Shown here: in pieces, positions 57,715 through 64,000 of the stretch
Numbering within the stretch: position 1 is the first letter of the stretch
Layout of the letters: every line of letters starts with the position of its first letter
Assembly (NCBI GenBank): GCA_022650485.1
Contig: JALCPP010000006.1
Coordinates: 62,001 to 126,000, forward strand
Reading direction: 5' to 3'
Length of the DNA stretch: 64,000 nucleotides
Source: Oscillospiraceae bacterium
Lineage (GTDB): Bacteria > Bacillota > Clostridia > Oscillospirales > Acutalibacteraceae
The notes under the pieces: model-generated
The model's input: the letters and a program-made list of their open reading frames with translations, nothing else
Told to the model about the DNA's origin: nothing
The model's database searches: none
Position numbers and translations under genes: made by a program

Positions 57715-60171
57715 ATGAAAGTACTGATTGTCGGGGGCGTCGCAGGAGGAGCAAGCGCGGCATGCAGACTGCGCAGACTCAGCGAAGACGCACAGATTAT
57801 TTTATTTGAAAAAGGGGAATACATCTCCTACGCGAACTGCGGCCTGCCGTATTATATCGGCGGCACCATTAAAGACAAAGACCGGCTGCTGGTCACACAG
57901 CCGGAAACTTTGCGGAACCGGTTCAACATCGATGTGCGGACCCAAAGCGAGGTTACGGCGATTCACCGCGATCATAAAACCGTGACGGTCGTAAACCACG
58001 CGGACGGCTCCCGCTATGAAGAAAGCTATGACAAGCTGATTCTTTCCCCCGGCGCAGGCCCGAAGCGGCCGCCCCTGCCCGGAATCGACCTGCCAGGCAT
58101 TTTTACCCTTCGCACCGTTCCGGACACGTTCCGCATCGACGAATACATCACCGCGAAGCGCGCTAAAAGCGCCGTCGTGGTCGGAGCGGGCTTTATCGGC
58201 GTGGAAATGGCAGAAAACCTGAAAGAGCGCGGGCTGGACGTCACCATTGTCGAATTTCTGCCGCAGGCGGTCGCGCCGCTCGACCCGGAAATGGCGGCCA
58301 TTCTGCACCGGCACCTGCGCGAAAACGGCATCAAGCTGCGCTTTCAAACCGGCGTGGAAGGCTTTGAACAAAAAGACCGGATTCAGGTCCGTCTTTCCGA
58401 CAAATCCACACTTTCCGCCGACCTGGTCATTTTGAGCATCGGCGTCGCGCCGGACAGTTCCCTTGCAAAAAGCGCCGGGCTCCCGCTCGGCATAAAAGGC
58501 AGCATTAAAGTGGACGGCACCTTCCGCACCGGCGACCCGGACATCTACGCCGTGGGCGACGCAATCGGCGTCAAGCAGTCCCTCACCGGAAAAGAAACCC
58601 TGCTGGCACTTGCCGGCCCGGCCAACCGCCAGGGACGGGCGGCGGGCGAAAATGTGCTGGGCGGCCGCACCGTAACCGACGACGGTGTCATCGGCAGTTC
58701 GGTGTTAAAGGTGTTCGACCTGACGGCGGCTTCCACCGGACTGAACGAAAAACAGCTGAAGGCGGAAAAACTTCCCTATTTAAAAACTTATGTGCATCCG
58801 GGCAGCCACGCCTCCTATTACCCGAATTCGGCCCAGCTGAGCATGAAACTCCTGTTTTCGCCGGACGGCAAAATATACGGCGCACAGGCGGTCGGCGCGG
58901 CGGGTGCCGACAAGCGGATCGACGTGCTCGCAACCGCCATCCGGCTCGGCGGAACGGTTTTCGACCTGGAAAAGCTGGAGCTGTGCTATGCGCCGCCCTA
59001 CTCTTCCGCAAAAGACCCGGTGAACATGCTGGGCTTTACCGCCGCCAACATTCTGCGCGGCGACGTAAAAGTATTCTACGCTGAAGACACCGACCGGCTC
59101 GACCGCGGCAAAGTCACGCTTCTGGATGTGCGCACCCCGGAGGAAACAGTCATCGGCATGATCGACGGCGCCGTCAACATTCCGGTCGATGACCTGCGCG
59201 CCCGCCTTTCCGAACTGCCGAAAGAAAAGCCGGTTTACGTCTACTGCGGGGTCGGTCTGCGCGGCTACGTGGCATCCCGCATCCTGACACAGCACGGCTT
59301 TGACGCCTATAACCTGAGCGGCGGCATAAAGACATGGCGCGATGTGCATGACAAGCCGGATGCCCCCTCGCCGACCGACTGCATCGGGATGAAAAAAAGC
59401 ACACCGCCCTCAAACCCTGTCCCGCCGCATTCCGGCAACGAAACAGTGATTCAAGTGGACGCCTGCGGACTGCAGTGCCCCGGCCCCATCATGAAAACGG
59501 CACAGGCGCTTCAAAACGCGCAGGAGGGTGAAATCCTTTGCATTCGCGCGACTGACCCGGGATTTGTCCCCGACATCGGCGCCTGGTGCGGCCGGACGGG
59601 AAACCGCTTGCTTGAAACACACCGCGACGGAACCACTTACGAAGTCCGCATTCAAAAACGCGCTTCCGCTCCCGCCGCCGAAGCCCCGCAGCCCGCGGCG
59701 GCAAACGGAAAAAGCATTATTGTGTTCAGCGGCGACCTGGACCGCGCGATCGCCTCGCTGATTATCGCAAACGGCGCAGCCTCCATGGGGCGGCAGGTAA
59801 CCATGTTCTTCACGTTCTGGGGGCTGAACATTCTGCGCAGGAACAACCGCGTGGGCGTTAAAAAGAATTTGATGGAAAAAATGTTTGGCGCCATGATGCC
59901 AAGGGGCACGAAAAAGCTCGGTCTGTCCCGCATGAACCTGTTCGGCATGGGGGCCAAAATGATCCGCGGGGTCATGCGGCGCAAACACGTTTCCTCGCTG
60001 GAAGAGCTTTTGCAGTCCGCCATCAGCTCCGGCGTAAGAATCGTCGCGTGCCAGATGTCCATGGATATCATGGGAATTCGCAAAGAAGAACTGATTGACG
60101 GCGTGGAAATGGCCGGCGTCGCCACTTTTCTGGGCGCCGCGGAGGAATCGGACACCAGCCTGTTTATCTGA
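57715..60171 (+). CDS. Four-domain CoA-disulfide reductase/rhodanese/TusA/DsrE fusion
   Basis: 818 residues. Residues 1-~445: FAD/NAD disulfide reductase with VLIVGGVAGGASAACRLRRL, active Cys in YANCGLPYYIGG (CoA-disulfide type) and the dimer domain. ~455-545: rhodanese with KPVYVYCGVGLRGYVASRIL (Cys). ~570-645: TusA-like sulfur carrier, VDACGLQCPGPIMKTAQAL. ~665-818: DsrE/DsrF-like domain, SGDLDRAIASLIIANGAASMG, and a Cys in IVACQMSMDIMGI. The four domains suit reduction of a persulfide or polysulfide and channelled transfer of sulfur. ATG 57715 follows AAAGG. Downstream of ccdA and the TlpA-like gene in one run. Confidence 0.93.
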   Translation: MKVLIVGGVAGGASAACRLRRLSEDAQIILFEKGEYISYANCGLPYYIGGTIKDKDRLLVTQPETLRNRFNIDVRTQSEVTAIHRDHKTVTVVNHADGSRYEESYDKLILSPGAGPKRPPLPGIDLPGIFTLRTVPDTFRIDEYITAKRAKSAVVVGAGFIGVEMAENLKERGLDVTIVEFLPQAVAPLDPEMAAILHRHLRENGIKLRFQTGVEGFEQKDRIQVRLSDKSTLSADLVILSIGVAPDSSLAKSAGLPLGIKGSIKVDGTFRTGDPDIYAVGDAIGVKQSLTGKETLLALAGPANRQGRAAGENVLGGRTVTDDGVIGSSVLKVFDLTAASTGLNEKQLKAEKLPYLKTYVHPGSHASYYPNSAQLSMKLLFSPDGKIYGAQAVGAAGADKRIDVLATAIRLGGTVFDLEKLELCYAPPYSSAKDPVNMLGFTAANILRGDVKVFYAEDTDRLDRGKVTLLDVRTPEETVIGMIDGAVNIPVDDLRARLSELPKEKPVYVYCGVGLRGYVASRILTQHGFDAYNLSGGIKTWRDVHDKPDAPSPTDCIGMKKSTPPSNPVPPHSGNETVIQVDACGLQCPGPIMKTAQALQNAQEGEILCIRATDPGFVPDIGAWCGRTGNRLLETHRDGTTYEVRIQKRASAPAAEAPQPAAANGKSIIVFSGDLDRAIASLIIANGAASMGRQVTMFFTFWGLNILRRNNRVGVKKNLMEKMFGAMMPRGTKKLGLSRMNLFGMGAKMIRGVMRRKHVSSLEELLQSAISSGVRIVACQMSMDIMGIRKEELIDGVEMAGVATFLGAAEESDTSLFI

Positions 60172-60195
60172 TTCCTGTGCTTTATAATCATTGAA

Positions 60196-60256
60196 AAATC
60201 ACCAGAAATTTGCAGCCTGATTCCTTTTCGCTGCAGAATTTTTGGTGATTTCTTTT
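60196..60256 (+). terminator. Terminator after the fusion reductase gene
   Basis: Long stem: AAATCACCAGAAATTTGCAGC pairs imperfectly with GCTGC-GAATTTTTGGTGATTT (60196-60251), then TCTTTT. Confidence 0.75.
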
Positions 60257-60266
60257 GGAGAAACAA

Positions 60267-60295
60267 TTGTATTTTACCGTTAAGCAGGTTATACT
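60267..60295 (+). promoter_or_regulatory. manA promoter
   Basis: TTGTAT (60267-60272), 17 bases, TATACT (60290-60295), about 74 bases before the start codon. Confidence 0.7.
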
Positions 60296-60368
60296 TTTAG
60301 CGTATACATTTATAAAAATGCCGCGGTATCTTTTACGGAACCGCAGAATATCGTGAGGAGTGTTCATC

Positions 60369-61340
60369 ATGCAAACGCTGTATCCCATTCGGCTCAGTGC
60401 GGCCTGCAAAGACTATCTTTGGGGCGGCACCCGTCTGAGGACTGAGTTCCACCAAAACAGCGATGCGCCGAAAGTCGCGGAAAGCTGGGTCCTTTCCTGT
60501 CATCCCGACGGACCCGCCGTCATTGCAAACGGTGAATTAAAAGGAATTACTCTCACAGAATATGTGAAAAAAGCAGGCCGAAAAATTCTGGGGACAAATT
60601 GCGACCCGTTCCCGGATTTTCCCGTATTGATTAAACTGATTGACGCCAAGCGCAACCTTTCCATTCAGGTTCACCCGACCAACGACTATGCGCGCGCGCA
60701 CGGCGGCGAATTTGGGAAAACAGAAATGTGGTACGTCATCGACTGTGAGGACGGCGCTTTCCTCTACTATGGATTTGACCACGAAATCTCAAAAGAGGAA
60801 TTTCAGGAACGAATTCAAAACAACACGCTGACCGAAGTCCTCAACAAAGTCATGGTAAAGCCGGGGGATGTTCTGTTTATTGAATCCGGCACACTGCACG
60901 CCATCGGCGCCGGAATCCTGATTGCGGAAGTTCAGCAGAACTCGAACCTGACCTACCGCATCTATGATTACGGCCGCCTTGGGGCGGACGGAAAGCCGCG
61001 GCAGCTGCACATTCCCCAGGCACTGGACGTCACCCGGCGCAGCCGCCCAAGCCACCCCGTTGGCCCGCAGGGGGCAGAAATCCGCGAATCGGGCTGCATG
61101 CGGGAACTGCTTGCCTCGTGCGATTATTTCACGACGACCCGCCTTAAGATTACAGAGCACACGTTCCTTGCAGATGAAAAGAGCTTTCAATCCCTTGTCT
61201 GCCTGAACGGCGATGCGCTGATTCTGGACCAGGGGCGCGCGCTGCTCACCTTCGGAAAAGGGGACAGCATCTTCATTCCGGCAGGATTCGGCCGTTACAC
61301 CGTCAAGGGCGACTGTGAAATTCTGCTGACACAGGTTTAA
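60369..61340 (+). CDS. manA: Mannose-6-phosphate isomerase, class I
   Basis: Interconverts fructose-6-phosphate and mannose-6-phosphate. 323 residues. KDYLWGGTRL at the start; zinc ligands in LSIQVHPTNDYA (Gln/His) and GKTEMWYV (Glu), and the later His in IESGTLHAIGAGILIAEVQQ. C-terminal cupin FIPAGFGRYTV. ATG 60369 follows GAGGAG; a GTG at 60360 is less likely. Confidence 0.95.
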   Translation: MQTLYPIRLSAACKDYLWGGTRLRTEFHQNSDAPKVAESWVLSCHPDGPAVIANGELKGITLTEYVKKAGRKILGTNCDPFPDFPVLIKLIDAKRNLSIQVHPTNDYARAHGGEFGKTEMWYVIDCEDGAFLYYGFDHEISKEEFQERIQNNTLTEVLNKVMVKPGDVLFIESGTLHAIGAGILIAEVQQNSNLTYRIYDYGRLGADGKPRQLHIPQALDVTRRSRPSHPVGPQGAEIRESGCMRELLASCDYFTTTRLKITEHTFLADEKSFQSLVCLNGDALILDQGRALLTFGKGDSIFIPAGFGRYTVKGDCEILLTQV

Positions 61341-62062
61341 ATCACCATTCCGCCGCTGACCCCAAGCACCTGCCCCGTGATGAAACCGGCCTGCGGCGAA
61401 GCAAGGAACGCGGCGGCCTGTGCGATATCCGCCGGCGAACCGATGCGGCACAGCGGTGTTTCTTCCCGAAGCTGCTCCATGGTTTCTTCCGAAAACCCCG
61501 CGTTCATTTCCGTATCGATTACACCGGGCGCAATGCAGTTAACCCGAATTCCGGAAGGGCCGACTTCCTTGGCAAGTGCCTTTGTCAGCCCGATCACGGC
61601 GGCTTTCGCGGCGGAATAATGCACTTCGCAGGAAGCGCCGACCTGTCCCCACATGGAGGAAATATTGATGATACATCCGCTTTTCCGGTGAATCATGGCC
61701 GGCAGGGCGGCACGGCAGCAAAGAAACACGCCGCGCACATCCACATTGAACATCTCGTCCCAGTCACGGTCCGTCAGGTCGGTAAACAGCTTCTGCTGCG
61801 CGATGCCCGCGTTATTGACCAGCAGATCAATGTTCCCGGCACACCGAAACATTTCCGCCACCTGCGCGGAATCCGAAAGATCCGCCCGCGCCGGCAGCGC
61901 GGCCTCCGTTCCGTAAGCGCGCGTCAGCCGTTCCATCAGGCTGCGCGCGCGCTTTTCATTATGATGATAGTGCAGGAACACCTGATATCCGTCTTTTGCC
62001 AGACGCGCGGCCACCGCCTGACCGATTCCGCCGGAGGCTCCCGTAACCAGCGCTTTTTTCAT
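61337..62062 (-). CDS. Short-chain dehydrogenase/reductase (FabG-like)
   Basis: 241 residues, NAD(P)-dependent SDR. ALVTGASGGIGQAVAARLA is the coenzyme loop, VNNAGIAQQ the NNAG motif, INISSMWGQVG the catalytic Ser, YSAAKAAVIGLTKAL the Tyr-Lys pair, VNCIAPGVIDTEM the PG motif. Closest in pattern to 3-oxoacyl-ACP reductase, but no fatty-acid genes are near and the substrate is open. ATG 62062; the stop overlaps the convergent manA stop by four bases. Confidence 0.92.
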   Translation of the reverse strand: MKKALVTGASGGIGQAVAARLAKDGYQVFLHYHHNEKRARSLMERLTRAYGTEAALPARADLSDSAQVAEMFRCAGNIDLLVNNAGIAQQKLFTDLTDRDWDEMFNVDVRGVFLCCRAALPAMIHRKSGCIINISSMWGQVGASCEVHYSAAKAAVIGLTKALAKEVGPSGIRVNCIAPGVIDTEMNAGFSEETMEQLREETPLCRIGSPADIAQAAAFLASPQAGFITGQVLGVSGGMVI

Positions 62063-62172
62063 GGGCCATTCTCCCCTTTTCAAACTTGTTTGATCCAGAC
62101 CCGATTATATCATACCCGCCGAAAAAATCCAGCCGGGTTGCTGCATTCCGGCGTTTTTCCTGCGCAAACGCT

Positions 62173-62210
62173 AAAAAAGGCTCCGCTCTGAATTGAACGA
62201 AGCCTTTTTT
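62173..62210. terminator. Bidirectional terminator after the purine permease
   Basis: Arms AGGCTCCG (62178-62185) and CGAAGCCT (62198-62205), one mismatch, with A-run before and T-run after. Confidence 0.75.
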
Positions 62211-62230
62211 GAATCTGCTTTAAGCTTAAA

Positions 62231-63610
62231 TTAGAAATGAACATACTCCAGAATATAACGGACAATAAACAGCAACGCAATGATATACATAATCGGGCTG
62301 ACTTCCTTGGCCTTACCGCGTACCAGCTTAATAAAGCAGTAGCTGATGCAGCCAAACGCGATTCCTTCCGAAATGCTGTAAGCAAACGGCATCATGGCAA
62401 TCGTCAGGAAGCAGGGAATCGCGGTTTCCATGTCGTCCCAGTTAACATCCCTCACGCCGCCGATCATCATCACGCCGACAATCAGCAGAACCGGATAGGT
62501 CGCGGAACCCGGAATAAACCCGAGGAACGGAGCAAGGAAAATCGCCAGAATAAAGCAAATGCTGGTGGTTACGCTCGTCAGTCCCGTTTTTCCGCCTTCC
62601 GAAATACCCGCGCTGGATTCCACATAGGTCGTCACGGTGGAAGTGCCGAGGATAGACCCGATGACAGTCGCGGTGGCATCAGCCATCATTGCCCTTGTCG
62701 CGTTCGGCAGCTTGCCTTCCGGGGTAAGGTAGCCCGCCTTGCCGGCCGTGCCGTACAGCGTGCCGACCGTGTCGAACATGTCGACCATCGTCAGGGAAAT
62801 CAAAACCGCAATCAGCGAAAACAGCGCCACACCGACCCCTTCGCTGGTATGCAGCAGTTCCGGAAAACCGTTCAGGAACTGCCCGAACGTCGGTGCAAGC
62901 GAGCCGCTGGTCGAAAGGCCCTTGGCAATGCCGACATTCGCACCGAAACCGAACTGCATTACCGCGCCCACAACGCTTGTGGCGATAATGCTGATAAACA
63001 GGCCGCCCTTCACCTTGTAGACAACCAGCAGAACCGTAATGAAAATTCCGATGATGGCCAGCGCCGTCGACGGAGCCGTAAAGTTCCCCAGCGTGATAAT
63101 CGTTGATTCGCTCGGAGCGACAATGCCGGCCCCTTTCAGCGAAACAATCGCGATGAACAGCCCGATGCCGCCGCTGATGGCCCGCTTAATCGGAAGCGGA
63201 ATAGCATCCACAATTTTTTCACGAATTCCGCCCGCCGTAATCAGGATAAAGATGACACCTGAAATAAATACGGCGGCAAGACCCGCCTGCCAGGAATAGC
63301 CGTAGGTGCCGCAAATCGTGTAGGCAAAAAACGCGTTCAGTCCCATGCCCGGGGCCTGCGCCAACGGATAATTGGAAAACAGCCCGCTGAAAAGAGTGCC
63401 GATTCCCGCAGCGATGCAGGTTGCCAGCATCACCGCGCCCTTGTCCATCTTTGCGTCGCCCAGAATCGCCGGGTTCACGAAAATGATGTAGGCCATTGTA
63501 AAGAACGTTGTAAGTCCCGCAAGAATTTCCGTGCGGACATCCGTCCCGTTCTTCTTCAGATTGAAGAAATCGCCCTTGGGATGAATCGCTGACGATGTAC
63601 TGTCTGCCAT
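62231..63610 (-). CDS. NCS2-family purine permease (AzgA/PbuG-like)
   Basis: 459 residues, about 12-14 transmembrane segments, guanine/hypoxanthine/adenine permease group. TEILAGLTTFFTMAYIIFVNP at the start, AQAPGMGLNAFFAYTICG (substrate-site motif), DMFDTVGTLYGTAGKAG, and GTSTVTTYVESSAGISEGGKTGLTSV (split) are the family blocks. ATG 63610 follows GGAGG. No purine riboswitch is recognisable in its leader, but a hairpin with a T-rich tail lies before the RBS. Confidence 0.93.
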   Translation of the reverse strand: MADSTSSAIHPKGDFFNLKKNGTDVRTEILAGLTTFFTMAYIIFVNPAILGDAKMDKGAVMLATCIAAGIGTLFSGLFSNYPLAQAPGMGLNAFFAYTICGTYGYSWQAGLAAVFISGVIFILITAGGIREKIVDAIPLPIKRAISGGIGLFIAIVSLKGAGIVAPSESTIITLGNFTAPSTALAIIGIFITVLLVVYKVKGGLFISIIATSVVGAVMQFGFGANVGIAKGLSTSGSLAPTFGQFLNGFPELLHTSEGVGVALFSLIAVLISLTMVDMFDTVGTLYGTAGKAGYLTPEGKLPNATRAMMADATATVIGSILGTSTVTTYVESSAGISEGGKTGLTSVTTSICFILAIFLAPFLGFIPGSATYPVLLIVGVMMIGGVRDVNWDDMETAIPCFLTIAMMPFAYSISEGIAFGCISYCFIKLVRGKAKEVSPIMYIIALLFIVRYILEYVHF

Positions 63611-63633
63611 GTTCGAATTCCTCCATGAAAATA

Positions 63634-63659
63634 AAAATTGCCCGACTCAGACGCCGGGC
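63634..63659 (-). promoter_or_regulatory. Leader hairpin (possible attenuator) before the purine permease gene
   Basis: Minus-strand GCCCGGC/GTCGGGC (63659-63653, 63646-63640; one G-T pair) with a 6-base loop followed by AATTTTTATTTT, between the promoter and RBS. It has the form of an intrinsic terminator inside the leader. Confidence 0.45.
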
Positions 63660-63682
63660 CACCACTTGTGCTTCTGTGTTTT

Positions 63683-63711
63683 AGTATAACGGATTTTGTT
63701 CTTTGAAACAA
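63683..63711 (-). promoter_or_regulatory. Promoter of the purine permease gene
   Basis: TTGTTT (63711-63706), 17 bases, TATACT (63688-63683). Confidence 0.65.
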
Positions 63712-63789
63712 TGTGGTATTTACACAAAATTTTAAAATAAGATACAATTTATTCATACTTATTGTAAAATAATGGTATTTTAAAAAGGA

Positions 63790-63819
63790 AAAATGCGGCA
63801 TCCCGCTGGGGATACCGCA
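63790..63819 (-). terminator. Terminator after pckG
   Basis: Minus-strand stem TGCGGTATCCC/GGGATGCCGCA (63819-63794) followed by TTTTTCC. Confidence 0.75.
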
Positions 63820-63834
63820 CCGTTTTCTTTTAAA

Positions 63835-64000
63835 TTATGCAAGTTTTGCCTGAAGTTTTTTCAATTCGGCTTTGATTTCAGCCGGAAGCTTGTCGCCGAA
63901 TTTTTGGTAGAATTCCTCAATTCCGGCTGCTTCCTTCTTCCATTCTTCCTTGTCCACGTCCAGAATCGACCGGAGCGTGTCAACATCCAAATCCAAGCCG
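63835..64000 (-). CDS. pckG: Phosphoenolpyruvate carboxykinase (GTP), C-terminal fragment
   Basis: Only the last 54 residues are in the window, ending LKKLQAKLA before TAA at 63837-63835; the gene runs off the right edge. The peptide reads GLDLDVDTLRSILDVDKEEW, then KKEAAGIEEFYQKFGDKLP, a close match in pattern to the C-terminus of GTP-dependent PEPCK (PckG). It would interconvert oxaloacetate and PEP, complementing ppdK. Identification rests on the tail only. Confidence 0.8.
   Translation of the reverse strand, partial: GLDLDVDTLRSILDVDKEEWKKEAAGIEEFYQKFGDKLPAEIKAELKKLQAKLA

Noticed and set aside
63611-63790. A purine riboswitch before the NCS2 permease
   Set aside because: The conserved UAUNAU...CCUNA core is not seen, only a short hairpin.
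1-64000. Insertion sequences, prophage or integrated element
   Set aside because: No transposase, integrase, recombinase, long terminal repeats or tRNA-side attachment duplication was seen, and gene content and codon use are uniform.

Overview
The window reads as about 64 kb of chromosome from an anaerobic, low-to-middle GC Firmicute of class Clostridia, most likely Oscillospiraceae (Ruminococcaceae). The evidence is a radical 2-hydroxyacyl-CoA dehydratase, oxygen-sensitive ribonucleotide reductase (nrdDG), a T-box leader on hisS, PPi-type pyruvate phosphate dikinase, GTP-type PEP carboxykinase, and the Bacillus/Clostridium yaaO-yaaQ-holB-yaaT-trmN6-rsmI gene order. I see no transposase, integrase, phage gene, rRNA or CRISPR array, so this is core chromosome rather than an island.

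Layout. 1-2.5 kb: 2-hydroxyacyl-CoA dehydratase alpha subunit (cut by the left edge) and its activator ATPase, divergent from a GntR/FCD regulator. 2.6-5.9 kb: an ArsR-controlled unit with a redox-disulfide protein, an ArsP-like permease and a divergent membrane Fe-S/FMN protein. 6.1-10.5 kb: NYN-domain protein, tRNA-Arg(ACG), a membrane protein and ppdK with a repeat-bearing leader. 11.3-18.7 kb: short glmU, prs, pth, mfd and a PrsA/SurA-like lipoprotein. 18.7-25.6 kb: a candidate small RNA, a hypothetical repeat-rich protein, Smr protein, DUF1287 protein, GT2 glycosyltransferase with a YfhO membrane protein, and an HD phosphohydrolase. 25.9-33.9 kb: LCP protein, Orn/Lys/Arg decarboxylase-like enzyme, darA (c-di-AMP receptor), holB, ricT, ferredoxin, trmN6, rsmI and a ClC channel/antiporter.

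34-44 kb (mostly minus): a SARP/BTAD regulator with a GGDEF-like tail, nrdG-nrdD with an NrdR-type site, hxlR-queH, aspS, a serine hydrolase, and hisS behind a His T-box. 44-49 kb: mgsA, minD, pbp2, mreD and mreC (cell elongation). 49.2-53.6 kb: two small membrane proteins, a TIGR01440 protein, ComFB, ParA, lactate-dehydrogenase family enzyme and an EamA transporter. 53.7-60.2 kb: mutY followed by a thiol-redox block (trxA, a thioredoxin reductase lacking the NADPH motifs, ccdA, TlpA-like protein, and a four-domain CoA-disulfide reductase/rhodanese/TusA/DsrE fusion). 60.4-64 kb: manA, an SDR reductase, an NCS2 purine permease and the C-terminus of pckG.

Themes are redox and sulfur chemistry (trxA, reductase, CcdA, TlpA, fusion reductase, small disulfide protein, Fe-S/FMN protein), the PEP/pyruvate/lactate node (ppdK, pckG, mgsA, ldh), and envelope growth (mreCD, PBP2, LCP, YfhO). 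The most novel observations are a candidate small RNA with its own promoter and a CUCCUCC loop at about 18.72-18.83 kb, four tandem 20-bp repeats in the ppdK leader, a GlmU without its acetyltransferase end, a likely ferredoxin-type thioredoxin reductase, and the SARP-GGDEF-like fusion. All calls rest on reading the sequence and on family knowledge; no database search was run.
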